Source of the DNA: DAIODI01 sp046349255 | GTDB lineage: Bacteria; Pseudomonadota; Alphaproteobacteria; Rhizobiales; Aestuariivirgaceae | Length of the DNA: 64,000 bases | NCBI GenBank assembly: GCA_046349255.1 | Contig: JAXMCR010000003.1 | Span: 930,001-994,000, forward strand | Direction: 5' to 3' | Shown here: positions 33,814-42,562 of the stretch, piece after piece | Layout of the letters: every line of letters starts with the position of its first letter | How positions within the stretch are numbered: the stretch's first letter is position 1 | The notes under the pieces: generated by a model | What the model saw: only the letters and a program-made list of their open reading frames with translations | Databases searched by the model: none | Told to the model about the DNA's origin: nothing | Position numbers and translations under genes: made by a program

Positions 33814-35610
33814 ATGAACGAACTGAGCCTTTGGCAGATTGCGCTTCTGCTCGCCGCCGCCGCCGTGGCGGCGCCGGTTGCGAAGTCCCTGAAGATCGGC
33901 TCCGTTCTGGGCTATCTCGTGGCGGGGCTGCTGATCGGCCCGCACGTGCTCGGCGTGTTCGATGAGCCCGAGAAGATTCTGCACGTCGCTGAATTCGGCG
34001 TGATCCTCCTGCTCTTCATCATCGGGCTCGAACTGCGCGTGCAGCGGCTCTGGGCCATGCGGACCGCGGTCTTCGGCCTCGGCGGCGCGCAGGTGGCGTT
34101 GACCGCCGCCGTGATCGCAGGCGGTCTCCTGTGGATCGGGCAGGAATGGCGCATCGCGCTGCTGTGTGGCCTCGCCCTATCGCTGTCATCGACTGCATTC
34201 GTGCTGCAGGTCCTCAAAGAGCGCGGAGAACTCGACAACCGGCACGGCCGTCTCGCCTTCGCCGTGCTCTTATTCCAGGACATCGCGGCCATCCCCATGA
34301 TCGCGCTCGTCGGCCTGCTGGGCACGGGTGGCGGGGAGGCGCTGGGCACCGCAGGCGCGCTCTTCGCAGCGGCGAAGGCGCTCGCCGCGATCGCACTCAT
34401 CATCGTCGCAAGCCGCTTCCTGCTGACACGGCTCTATCGCCTCGTGGCGGCGACGGGCCTGCAGGAGTCGATGACAGCGAGCGCGCTGCTCACGATCGTG
34501 GTCATCGTCATCGTGATGCACTTCGTAGGCCTCTCGGCGGCGCTCGGCGCATTCATCGCGGGCGTGGTGCTGGCCGACAGCGAGTACCGTCATGAGATCG
34601 AGGCGAACATCCAGCCCTTCGAGGGACTGCTGCTCGGGCTCTTCTTCGTCGCCGTCGGCATGTCGATCGATACGGGCGTGCTGTTCGGCGAGCCAGGTCT
34701 CGTGGCGATGTGCGTCGCGGCGCTCGTGGCGATCAAGACCCTCGTCCTCTGGCCGCTCGGGCGACGCATGCGCCTCGACAACGCGAACGCGCGACGGCTC
34801 GGCCTCGCCCTGTCGCAGGGCGGCGAATTCGCGTTCGTACTGGCGGCAGCCGCACTTGCCGAGCGGGTGATCACGGCGGAAACGGCGAACCTCCTCAACG
34901 TGGTGGTGGCCGTGTCGATGGCGGTGACGCCCCTGCTCCTCATCATCGACGACCGGTTGCGTGGCAAGGCGAAGGTCGAGGCGCCGAAGTTCGACGACAT
35001 GCCGAAGGAGGAAGGGCACGTGGTGATCGCCGGTCTTGGCCGTTTCGGGCAGATCGTTGCGCGTATCCTCCGTGCACGGAAGATTCCGTTCACGGCGCTC
35101 GACGTGTCGCCCGAGCAGGTCGACTTCGTGCGCCGCTTCGGCAGCCAGATCTACTACGGCGACGCCTCGCGCTACGAGATCCTCGAGGCGGCCCAGACCG
35201 GCAAGGCGCGCGCGTTCGTGCTGGCGATCGACGATCCGGACGCTTCCGTACGAACTGCCGAGCTCGTGCGCCGCCACTATCCGAACGTTCCGATCTATGC
35301 CCGCGCCCGCAACCGCACGCATGCGCACCGCCTGATGGACCTGGGTGTCACGGAGTTCGAACGCGAGACGTTCCTGTCCTCGCTCGACCTCACGCGGCGC
35401 ATCCTGCGAGGGCTCGGCTTCTCGGAGGCCGAGTCACGGCGAACCGTGAACACCTTCGCGGTGATGGACGTGAACCGGCTGGTCGACGACTACAAGCACT
35501 TCACCGACGTCGAGAAGATGCGCGCAAACGCAAGGCGGCAGGCTGAAGAGCTGGAACAGCTGTTCGAGGAGGACGTGCGCGCGCTGGATCAGCCGAAGGC
35601 GGCGGAATGA
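33814..35610 (+). CDS. Kef-type K+/H+ antiporter
   Basis: A 598-residue CPA2-family antiporter. Residues to about 390 form 12-13 helices (GSVLGYLVAGLLIGPHVLG, FAVLLFQDIAAIPMIALVG with the transport-site QD, and SQGGEFAFVLAAAAL). An RCK/TrkA-N domain follows (VVIAGLGRFGQIVARIL, a Rossmann GxGxxG variant). It resembles KefB/KefC, but glutathione gating cannot be judged. The ATG at 33814 gives a normal N-terminus; the longer frame overlaps pirin. Confidence 0.92.
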   Translation: MNELSLWQIALLLAAAAVAAPVAKSLKIGSVLGYLVAGLLIGPHVLGVFDEPEKILHVAEFGVILLLFIIGLELRVQRLWAMRTAVFGLGGAQVALTAAVIAGGLLWIGQEWRIALLCGLALSLSSTAFVLQVLKERGELDNRHGRLAFAVLLFQDIAAIPMIALVGLLGTGGGEALGTAGALFAAAKALAAIALIIVASRFLLTRLYRLVAATGLQESMTASALLTIVVIVIVMHFVGLSAALGAFIAGVVLADSEYRHEIEANIQPFEGLLLGLFFVAVGMSIDTGVLFGEPGLVAMCVAALVAIKTLVLWPLGRRMRLDNANARRLGLALSQGGEFAFVLAAAALAERVITAETANLLNVVVAVSMAVTPLLLIIDDRLRGKAKVEAPKFDDMPKEEGHVVIAGLGRFGQIVARILRARKIPFTALDVSPEQVDFVRRFGSQIYYGDASRYEILEAAQTGKARAFVLAIDDPDASVRTAELVRRHYPNVPIYARARNRTHAHRLMDLGVTEFERETFLSSLDLTRRILRGLGFSEAESRRTVNTFAVMDVNRLVDDYKHFTDVEKMRANARRQAEELEQLFEEDVRALDQPKAAE

Positions 35611-35617
35611 GGCCTGT

Positions 35618-36178
35618 TCAGCTGCAGCTATCGCACTTCACCTCACCGAACCGCGCGATCTGCGGATAACGGGAAACAAGGTCTTGAGTCGGCAGGAAGC
35701 CGGTGACGGAGTAGGCCCTGTAGCAGGTCGTGACGACGAGGACGGTTACGGACGCATTCCCGGGCGGAAAGAGCGGCTTGATCACGGCTGGGGTAACCGC
35801 GGGCGGATTACAGGTGCGGAGCCGAGATTTTGTCCAGGCAAGCCTAGCGTTCGCCCCATCCAGTATGAATGCATCGACACGGGCACTCAGTTCGTTTGAG
35901 GAAAACGGTTGCATGGCCCAGTCCGTCAGAAGAAACGCTTGCGAGACGGTCGTCGCGTTAAGACTGTTGCCGAGCGAACCGATAAGATCCGTCGTCAATT
36001 GCGTTGCCCTGTTGAGCTGGCTCGACGCTCGGTAGAAGTTTGAAAGATCGGGGACTGCAAAAATGAAAGCGCCGGACAGTGCGGCCATGATCAATGCCGT
36101 CTCCACGGCCACTGCCCCTGACATGTTTCGTGTCAGTTGAGACGTGATCCGCTTCAAGCGCTTGCCAAGTTCCATCAT
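35618..36178 (-). CDS. TadE-like pseudopilin-type protein (second copy)
   Basis: A 186-residue protein with a basic N-terminus and one hydrophobic helix starting at the TadE signature GAVAVETALIMAALSGAFIF (residues about 21-40). The Glu at +5 is the prepilin-peptidase-type residue. The rest is periplasmic and contains CNPPAV, a TTCYRAY segment and a C-terminal KCDSCS, so disulfides are likely. It lies directly after the other TadE-like gene (one base between) and converges on the Kef gene. Confidence 0.82.
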   Translation of the reverse strand: MMELGKRLKRITSQLTRNMSGAVAVETALIMAALSGAFIFAVPDLSNFYRASSQLNRATQLTTDLIGSLGNSLNATTVSQAFLLTDWAMQPFSSNELSARVDAFILDGANARLAWTKSRLRTCNPPAVTPAVIKPLFPPGNASVTVLVVTTCYRAYSVTGFLPTQDLVSRYPQIARFGEVKCDSCS

Positions 36179-36179
36179 G

Positions 36180-36707
36180 TCACCCTGCCTGCGGTTCCCG
36201 CCGAAAGGCGGTCTTGGAGGAGAATTTCACGCCATTCGAACTTCCCCCGAGAAGCGACGACAGGCCGGGTAGAAAGGGCCTCCACGTGTAGTCGACGACC
36301 ACCGCGACATAGCTGTTCGGCGCCCCGGGAGAGAAAATGTTGTTGCCGTTCTCAGCCGCCTGCAGCGCCGCCTCCAACTGCGGAAGTTCCGGTGCGGAAA
36401 CGACTTTCACCGAGATTGCCTCTGCGCAGTTTGCAACAACGCTGTTGTCACAGATGAAGCGCTTGAAATCACCCGCGGACGTGGCGCCGTTTCCCACGCG
36501 CACCTCGCGCGAGGCGACTTCGGTCGCGTTATCCAAAGAGCGGAGCTGTGCGATCAGGAACGCGGTTTCTGCGATGCCGCCGATCATCAGGGCGAAGACC
36601 GGCAGGACGAGTGCAGCTTCGATCGCCGTCGCTCCGCTCCGGCATCTCAGGAGCCGACCGACGCGGCCGCGAACGACCCCATCCCATCGTAAGGACAACC
36701 TTGGCAC
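36180..36707 (-). CDS. TadE-like pseudopilin-type protein (first copy)
   Basis: A 175-residue protein with the signature GATAIEAALVLPVFALMIGG after a basic N-terminus (residues about 25-44), as in TadE minor pseudopilins. Two Cys (ICDNSVVANC) may form a disulfide. It heads the two-gene minus-strand operon and is divergent from the TadG-like VWA gene across an AT-rich 237-base region (36708-36944). Tad secretion ATPase and secretin genes are not in the window. Confidence 0.85.
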   Translation of the reverse strand: MPRLSLRWDGVVRGRVGRLLRCRSGATAIEAALVLPVFALMIGGIAETAFLIAQLRSLDNATEVASREVRVGNGATSAGDFKRFICDNSVVANCAEAISVKVVSAPELPQLEAALQAAENGNNIFSPGAPNSYVAVVVDYTWRPFLPGLSSLLGGSSNGVKFSSKTAFRREPQAG

Positions 36708-36944
36708 ACCTGCCTCTCAATGATACCGGCTCTGCTTCTGATCACAACGATAGCACGCACTCCTTCCATTTTCAATCTTTACGAGCGCACTTAAAGATTG
36801 ATTCTGGTAAACATATTTGACCTGAAGTTTCAGCAATTGCATTTTCAGATCTTTAATCAACAACCCAAGATTGCCTAACAGTATCTCTAAACAGTTTGGT
36901 ATTCCATGCAGAAATCAATCAAGGATTGCAGTAGGGGCAATACA

Positions 36945-38309
36945 ATGGTTTACGAAGCCATCCAGACTCGCACGAAGCAGTGGATTCGGGACGACGCTGG
37001 AGTGACAGCAATCACGACCGCGCTTGGCCTGTCGATCCTTCTGGCGCTGATAGCGCTGGCCATCGATACCGGAGCCGGTGAAGCAAGCAAGCAACGGCTG
37101 CAGCGCGGCCTCGATGCCGGAACGCTTTCGGTTGCGGCGACGCCGGACCTTGCGGAGGATCCCGTGGCCGCATCGAAGTTGCTCGACGGTTACTTGCGCA
37201 CCGCGCTCGACCAGTCGACCTACGCGCGCCTGAGGTCCTCTGGTATCAGTGTTCTCACCGATCCCAAGACAGGGAAGAAAACCATCGTCGGCACGGCGAA
37301 GATGGACTCCGATAGCCTGTTCGGCAGCTTCAATCCTGCGGCGGACGCCAGCATCGAAGTCGTTAGCAAAGCCGCGCCCAACGGCTTCTCGAGACCGCTC
37401 GAGGTGGCGATCGTCATCGATACGACGACGTCGATGGGCCTGACGCCTCCAGGCGAACGCAGTTCGGCCTTGAACCTCCTCAAGCAGAGCGTTTCGCAAT
37501 TCGTCGACTCGATTGCAGGCCCGAACACGAAGATCGCGCTGGTTCCCTTCTCCGACCAGGTCTGCCTCCCCGACAAGTATTGGAAGGACATCGCGGGCAA
37601 CCCACGGAAGGATCTTCCGGATTGGCTCCTGCCGCCGGCCAACCGCCGCGATTCGAGCGGCAAGATCGTGGCGTGGGACGGCTGCATCGGCCATCGCGAA
37701 AAGTCTCTCGTGACGACGATTTCGGAGGCTTCGTCCGCACCCTATCCTGCAACCAGCCGCAACTGGTTCGACAAGACATCGGTCGCATCCAACTCAACGC
37801 AGCCCATCGTCGCGCTGACGACCGACAAGGCGCAGGTACTGAAATCGGTCAATTCGCTGTCCGCGATGGGCATGACCTATGTACCGGCCGGCCTCGTCTG
37901 GGCATGGAACGCGCTCACCCCGGAGGCGCCGATGACGGAAGCATCCCCGTCCGGCAGCGCTCGCAAGGTCATCGTGCTGTTCAGCGACGTCGAGAACACG
38001 CGCGTGACATACGACGTCCCGCGAAGCTCGCCGAACTTCGGAAAGACAACGACGGGCTTCGTCGGCGCCTCGTCGAATCCGGAAATGCTGCAGACGTGCG
38101 ACAGCATCAAGAAAGCCGGAATCGAGCTCGTGGTGTTCTGGTACCAGATGCGCAACTCCAGCGCCGACTACGTCAGCAAGCTCAGCTCGTGCGCCTCGAA
38201 ACCCGAGTACTTCATCTCCGCGGACCCTCGAGTGCAGGGTGATTTCACCGCGAAGTTCAGCACCGTCAAATCGCTGCTCGCGTCAGACGGCTTACGCCTG
38301 ACGCAATAG
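36945..38309 (+). CDS. TadG-like VWA-domain protein (first copy)
   Basis: A 454-residue protein. The N-terminal hydrophobic segment begins at DDAGVTAITTALGLSILLAL, as in TadG/Flp-type N-termini. It is followed by a pilus-assembly-like region and a VWA domain (AIVIDTTTSMG, MIDAS DTTTS) from about residue 150. It presumably sits in the envelope and assists pilus assembly. The ATG at 36945 is preferred because GTAGGGG precedes it; an in-frame ATG 39 bases upstream lacks an SD. A terminator follows at 38338. Confidence 0.82.
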   Translation: MVYEAIQTRTKQWIRDDAGVTAITTALGLSILLALIALAIDTGAGEASKQRLQRGLDAGTLSVAATPDLAEDPVAASKLLDGYLRTALDQSTYARLRSSGISVLTDPKTGKKTIVGTAKMDSDSLFGSFNPAADASIEVVSKAAPNGFSRPLEVAIVIDTTTSMGLTPPGERSSALNLLKQSVSQFVDSIAGPNTKIALVPFSDQVCLPDKYWKDIAGNPRKDLPDWLLPPANRRDSSGKIVAWDGCIGHREKSLVTTISEASSAPYPATSRNWFDKTSVASNSTQPIVALTTDKAQVLKSVNSLSAMGMTYVPAGLVWAWNALTPEAPMTEASPSGSARKVIVLFSDVENTRVTYDVPRSSPNFGKTTTGFVGASSNPEMLQTCDSIKKAGIELVVFWYQMRNSSADYVSKLSSCASKPEYFISADPRVQGDFTAKFSTVKSLLASDGLRLTQ

Positions 38310-38337
38310 AAAAACGCTGCAACTTGCGGTACGGCGA

Positions 38338-38368
38338 GGCGGGGCGCTGAGTGCCCCGCCGTTTCTTA
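38338..38368 (+). terminator. Rho-independent terminator
   Basis: A GGCGGGGC-GCTGAGT-GCCCCGCC stem is followed by GTTTCTTA. It is positioned for the first VWA gene, whose stop is 28 bases upstream. Confidence 0.85.
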
Positions 38369-38412
38369 TTGAAGAGACAAGCAAAAGGTGCGCAACCTAA
38401 ACGATAAATGTG

Positions 38413-38441
38413 TTGCCTTAGGGTTGCAGATTCCGTATCCT
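38413..38441 (+). promoter_or_regulatory. Candidate sigma-70-type promoter
   Basis: TTGCCT and TATCCT are separated by 17 bases, just upstream of the second VWA gene and just before a strong palindrome. The spacing is ideal, but the match is by eye only. Confidence 0.45.
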
Positions 38442-38452
38442 TTCCAAAAAGT

Positions 38453-38473
38453 TGCAAACAATCGTTGTTTGCA
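38453..38473. promoter_or_regulatory. Perfect 9-bp inverted repeat, candidate operator
   Basis: TGCAAACAA-TCG-TTGTTTGCA lies around the expected transcription start of the second VWA gene. It is too A/T-rich to be a terminator and no T-run follows, so a repressor site is the more likely reading. Confidence 0.5.
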
Positions 38474-38508
38474 CGCCAGAGGCGAACCTCTTGGAAAGGT
38501 GGAGCACC

Positions 38509-39837
38509 ATGGGTCACGAACATCGCCCCCGCGGTCGTCGGGAGGCATTCACTTTCAAGAACTTCTGGAAAAATGACCAAGGCGTGACGGCCATCATGAC
38601 GGCGCTGAGCCTCAGCACTCTCGTCGCCGTCGGGACGATCGCAGTAGCCGTGTCTGTGAACGAGTCGCGCAAGCAAGAAGTGCAGCGAACCATCGATGCT
38701 GCCGTCCTGAGCGCTGCGACAGATGCGGGGATCTGGAACAACAGCTCAAAGCTCACGAGCTACTTCAATCAATACATTCAATCTACGGTCCCGCCTGATC
38801 TGGTCCGGAAAATCAAGGCGAAAAGCATTTCACTGAAAACCAATGCAGAGGGTATGCCAGAAATCAACGCTGAGCTGACCTTCGATGGTCAGGCGCTCGC
38901 CGGTCCCCTCTCGACGAGGGATACTCTGACAGTGCGCAGCGCCGCGCTTCCGCGTGGCGACGGAAAACCGGCTGACGTTGCGTTCGTCATCGACAACTCC
39001 GGTTCGGCCGGATCCTATATCAACGATCTCAAAACGGCCGCGTCCTCGTTCGTCGTAAATGTTGCAGGGTTCGGTTCACAGATCAGTATCGTTCCGTTCA
39101 ACATGTACGTTCGAGTTGGTCTAGATGAAGCGGATGGCACTCCAAGTTGGCTCGGGCCCAAGCCGGCGAACTGGAAAGGGCTTGTGGGCGTTCGCCCCCG
39201 CACGGATTCACCCACCGAGACGAACCCTGACACCCTGACGTCACTGAGAAGGCTGCCGGGAACCGTTCGGCCTGGAGAGACGATCGTTCCGTATCCGGCA
39301 CTTGGGTACAATCCGGTTTCGAGGTTGGATCAGGAAGCGATGTCTAATGGATCTACACTGCGACCAATCCTTCCGCTCACCAGCGACATATCAAGGTTGG
39401 AAAGCTACATCTCTGACCTTAAAACTGGCGGTGCTACATATACGAATGCCGGTCTGATCTGGGGTTGGCAAACGCTTACTCAGGCCGCGCCATTCAGCCA
39501 GGCAAAAAGCGGCAACTCCAAAAGCATGGTACTGTTCAGCGATGGCGGTACATCGAACGGTTACGGCGGTTTCGATGTAGGAACACTCGGAGCTGCGACA
39601 GACCAAGACAAATACACAGATCTGCTGACGATTTGTAGTAACATAAAAGCCGCGAAAATCAAACTATTCGTGGTATACTATCCAGTTGGCGCCACTGATC
39701 CGGCGCGGGTCGAAAATACACTGAAAGAGTGTGCAGGAGAGGAAAACTTCTACAAGGTGAACAGCGCGGACAAGATCAAGGACGCGCTGATGAAGATCAA
39801 GTTCAAGGTCTTGCCGCTCGTGGTTTTGACCAACTGA
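38509..39837 (+). CDS. TadG-like VWA-domain protein (second copy)
   Basis: A 442-residue paralogue of the preceding VWA gene. The N-terminal segment DQGVTAIMTALSLSTLVAV is followed by a VWA domain with FVIDNSGSAGS (DNSGS MIDAS). The C-terminal VLFSDGGTSNGYGG contains the usual later Asp. The ATG at 38509 has an AGGTGGAG SD. The 3' half (about 39300-39760) is visibly less GC-rich than its neighbours. A promoter and palindrome lie upstream, a bidirectional terminator downstream. Confidence 0.82.
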   Translation: MGHEHRPRGRREAFTFKNFWKNDQGVTAIMTALSLSTLVAVGTIAVAVSVNESRKQEVQRTIDAAVLSAATDAGIWNNSSKLTSYFNQYIQSTVPPDLVRKIKAKSISLKTNAEGMPEINAELTFDGQALAGPLSTRDTLTVRSAALPRGDGKPADVAFVIDNSGSAGSYINDLKTAASSFVVNVAGFGSQISIVPFNMYVRVGLDEADGTPSWLGPKPANWKGLVGVRPRTDSPTETNPDTLTSLRRLPGTVRPGETIVPYPALGYNPVSRLDQEAMSNGSTLRPILPLTSDISRLESYISDLKTGGATYTNAGLIWGWQTLTQAAPFSQAKSGNSKSMVLFSDGGTSNGYGGFDVGTLGAATDQDKYTDLLTICSNIKAAKIKLFVVYYPVGATDPARVENTLKECAGEENFYKVNSADKIKDALMKIKFKVLPLVVLTN

Positions 39838-39856
39838 GGTGCGGTACGATGTTCGA

Positions 39857-39880
39857 GGGGGTCGACGAGTCGGCCCCCTT
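39857..39880. terminator. Bidirectional stem-loop terminator
   Basis: GGGGGTCGAC-GA-GTCGGCCCCC forms a ten-base stem (one T.G pair) followed by TT on the plus strand. It lies between the convergent VWA and thrS genes. Confidence 0.65.
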
Positions 39881-39945
39881 CGCCGTTCAATGTGACATGA
39901 AGGCCCGGACAAATACACGCGAGTCAGCGGGCTTTTCCGCGTCCG

Positions 39946-41898
39946 TCAGTTCTGTCGCACGCGCCGTACGTCGGGTGGTGTCGCTTCGTCGACGAGCAGC
40001 GCGATTGCCCGGTCGGACGGCATCGTCTCCTGCGCCTGCACGCCGAAGCGGCGGACATTGACGGTGCCCTCCTCGACCTCGCGCTTGCCGACCACCAGGA
40101 TCACCGGCACCTTCGTCAGCGAGTGCTCACGGACCTTGTAGTTGATCTTCTCGTTCCGGAGATCGAGCTCGGTCCGGATGCCCGCCCGGGTGAGGCGACC
40201 CGCGAGTTCCACCGCGTAGTCGTCGGCTTCCGAAACGATCGTCGCCACCACCGCCTGCACCGGCGCGAGCCAGAGCGGCAGCGCGCCCGCGTAGTTCTCG
40301 AGCAAGATGCCGATGAACCGCTCCATCGAGCCGCAGATCGCGCGGTGGATCATCACCGGCGTCTTCTTCTGCCCGTCCTGGTCGACGTAGAACACGCCGA
40401 ACCGCTGCGGCAGGTTGAAGTCCACCTGCGTCGTGCCGCACTGCCAGTCGCGGCCGATCGCGTCGCGCAGCACGTACTCGAACTTCGGCCCGTAGAAAGC
40501 ACCCTCTCCGGGGTTGATTCCGGTCTTGATCTTGCCGCCCGACCGGCGCTCGATCTCCTTCAGCACGTCCTTCATCACGGCTTCGGCGTGATCCCACATC
40601 GCGTCCGTGCCGACCCGCTTCTCCGGCCGCGTCGAGAGTTTTACGACGAACTCCGAGAACCCGAAGTCGGCGTAGGTCGACAGGATCAGGTCGTTGATCT
40701 TGAGGCACTCCTCAGCCATCTGGTCTTCGGTGCAGAAGATGTGCGCGTCGTCCTGCGTAAAGGCGCGCACGCGCATCAGCCCATGCAGCGCGCCGGACGG
40801 CTCGTAGCGCGACACCGCGCCGAACTCGGACAGCCGCATCGGCAGGTCGCGATACGACTTCAGCCCGTGCTTGAAGATCTGCACGTGGCCCGGACAATTC
40901 ATCGGCTTGATCGCGAACACGCGCTCGTCTTCCGTCTCGGTGACGAACATGTTCTCGCGGTACCAGTCCCAGTGGCCCGAAGTTTCCCACAGCGCCTTGT
41001 CGAGGATCTGCGGCGCGTTGACCTCCTGGTAGCCCGTCTCCGCGAGACGCCGGCGCATGTAGGCGATCAGCTCACGGAAGATCGTCCAGCCCTTCGGGTG
41101 CCAGAACACCACGCCCGGGCCTTCCTCCTGGAAATGGAACAGGTCCATCTCGCGTCCGAGCTTGCGGTGGTCGCGACGCTCCGCTTCCTCGAGCGCCTTG
41201 AGATAGGCATCGAGCTCCTTCTGATCGCGCCACGCGGTGCCGTAGATGCGCGTCAGCATCGGGCGATTGGAATCGCCGCGCCAGTAGGCGCCCGCCACCT
41301 TCATCAGCTTGAACGCGGTGCCGACCTTGCCGGTCGAGGGCATGTGCGGCCCGCGGCACAGGTCGAACCAGTCGCCCTGGCGGTAGATGCGAATGGTCTG
41401 GTCTTCGGGAATTGCGTCGATCAGCTCAACCTTGAAGCCTTCGCCCTTCGCCGCGAACACGTCCTTGGCGCGGTCACGGCTCCAGACCTCGCGCGTAAAG
41501 GCGTGGTCGCGGGCGATGATCTCGCGCATCTTCTTCTCGATCGGCGCGAAGTCTTCCGGCGTGAACGGTTGGTTGCGGTGGAAGTCGTAGTAGAAGCCGT
41601 TCTCGATCACCGGCCCGATCGTCACCTGCGTGCCGGGATAGAGCTCCTGCACCGCCTCGGCGAGCACGTGCGCGGTGTCGTGCCGGATGAGCTCCAGCGC
41701 CTCCGGGTCGTCGCGCGTCACGAAGCGCACCTGCGCGTCCCTCGTGAGCGGCAGGCTCATGTCGGACAGCGTACCGTCGACCGTCATGGCGATCGCCTTC
41801 TTCTCCAGCGACTTGGCGATGGAGGCGGCAATCTCGGTGCCGGTGGTGTTTTCGGGATAGGAGCGCTGCGCGCCATCGGGCAGCGTTACGGTGATCAT
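39946..41898 (-). CDS. thrS: Threonyl-tRNA synthetase
   Basis: A 650-residue class II synthetase. An N-terminal TGS domain (about 1-65) is followed by the editing domain with HDTAHVLAEAVQ (HxxxH). The catalytic core has MNCPGHVQIFKHG (Zn Cys), RYEPSGALHGLMRVR (motif 2), TQDDAHIFC (Zn His) and HRAICGSMERF (motif 3 with Zn His). The C-terminal anticodon-binding domain ends the protein. Complete and normal in length. The yidD gene lies upstream on the same strand. Confidence 0.97.
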   Translation of the reverse strand: MITVTLPDGAQRSYPENTTGTEIAASIAKSLEKKAIAMTVDGTLSDMSLPLTRDAQVRFVTRDDPEALELIRHDTAHVLAEAVQELYPGTQVTIGPVIENGFYYDFHRNQPFTPEDFAPIEKKMREIIARDHAFTREVWSRDRAKDVFAAKGEGFKVELIDAIPEDQTIRIYRQGDWFDLCRGPHMPSTGKVGTAFKLMKVAGAYWRGDSNRPMLTRIYGTAWRDQKELDAYLKALEEAERRDHRKLGREMDLFHFQEEGPGVVFWHPKGWTIFRELIAYMRRRLAETGYQEVNAPQILDKALWETSGHWDWYRENMFVTETEDERVFAIKPMNCPGHVQIFKHGLKSYRDLPMRLSEFGAVSRYEPSGALHGLMRVRAFTQDDAHIFCTEDQMAEECLKINDLILSTYADFGFSEFVVKLSTRPEKRVGTDAMWDHAEAVMKDVLKEIERRSGGKIKTGINPGEGAFYGPKFEYVLRDAIGRDWQCGTTQVDFNLPQRFGVFYVDQDGQKKTPVMIHRAICGSMERFIGILLENYAGALPLWLAPVQAVVATIVSEADDYAVELAGRLTRAGIRTELDLRNEKINYKVREHSLTKVPVILVVGKREVEEGTVNVRRFGVQAQETMPSDRAIALLVDEATPPDVRRVRQN

Positions 41899-41993
41899 GG
41901 CGTTCGTCCTTTCTGCTCACTCCTGCCCACTGGCGCAGGTAAGCCACTGTCGCTTCAAACGGCGCCGTGTATGACCGATCGGCGGACCACCCG

Positions 41994-42302
41994 TCAACGG
42001 GGCCGCGGCGGTGGTGCACCACCCCGGGGCGAAAGGTACCGCCAGAACCGCAGGCCATGCGCCGGCAGCGTCTCCGGCACGGGATCGAACCCGTGGCTCC
42101 CCCACGGATGACATCGCCCCACTCGCCCCAGCCCCAGCCAGAACCCCGCCCACGCCCCATGCTGGCGGATGGCATCCGCGGTATACTCCGAGCACGTCGG
42201 CAGATGCCGGCACCAGCGACCCATAAAGAACGAGAGGGTGAGCTGGTAGAGCCGGATCAGCCCCAGCATCACGCGGGCAACGATGGAAGGCTCGCGCATC
42301 AT
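41994..42302 (-). CDS. yidD: YidD, membrane protein insertion efficiency factor
   Basis: A 102-residue inner-membrane-associated protein. The core IRLYQLTLSFFMGRWCRHLPTC contains the conserved Cys residues, and SEYTADAIRQHG, GRCHPWGSHGFDPVP complete the family pattern. It supports YidC/Sec-dependent insertion. Its start lies 15 bases from a hairpin repeat, and thrS follows 95 bases after its stop. Confidence 0.95.
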   Translation of the reverse strand: MMREPSIVARVMLGLIRLYQLTLSFFMGRWCRHLPTCSEYTADAIRQHGAWAGFWLGLGRVGRCHPWGSHGFDPVPETLPAHGLRFWRYLSPRGGAPPPRPR

Positions 42303-42316
42303 CTCCCGCCGACCGC

Positions 42317-42348
42317 AAAGGATCCCCGGGGCAAGCCCGGGGATGACA
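42317..42348 (-). repeat. Dispersed hairpin repeat, copy 9
   Basis: AAAGGATCCCCGGG-GCAAG-CCCGGGGATGACA has the stem ATCCCCGGG/CCCGGGGAT. A further compensated stem variant of the same family. Confidence 0.82.
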
Positions 42349-42360
42349 CAACACCACAGG

Positions 42361-42395
42361 CCTCATGGCCGGGCTCGACCCGGCCATCCTCTTCG
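42361..42395 (+). repeat. Dispersed hairpin repeat, copy 10
   Basis: CCTCATGGCCGGG-CTCGA-CCCGGCCATCCTCTTCG. Same type as copies 2 and 6. Spurious reading of this repeat extends the sulfatase frame upstream. Confidence 0.85.
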
Positions 42396-42426
42396 TGCGG
42401 CCCACGGGACGACAGGACACCACGGC

Positions 42427-42461
42427 CGTCATGGCCGGGCTCGACCCGGCCATCCTCGTCC
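42427..42461 (+). repeat. Dispersed hairpin repeat, copy 11
   Basis: CGTCATGGCCGGG-CTCGA-CCCGGCCATCCTCGTCCG. Direct repeat of copy 10, 66 bases away, upstream of the sulfatase gene. Confidence 0.85.
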
Positions 42462-42562
42462 GGCAGAGCCGTCGCGCATGCGAGCCCCGCTGTCGCTATC
42501 GCTGCACAGGGAGCGCCGCGCCGCGCTATGCTCGTGAAAAATCCGTGCACGAAAGACCCCGC

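Noticed and set aside
38452..38508. Longer N-terminus of the second VWA protein
   Set aside because: The upstream ATG lies at the palindrome and lacks an SD; the ATG at 38509 has AGGTGGAG in front.
40123..42111. 662-residue plus-strand ORF
   Set aside because: Antisense to thrS, which has complete synthetase motifs; high GC keeps the opposite frame open.
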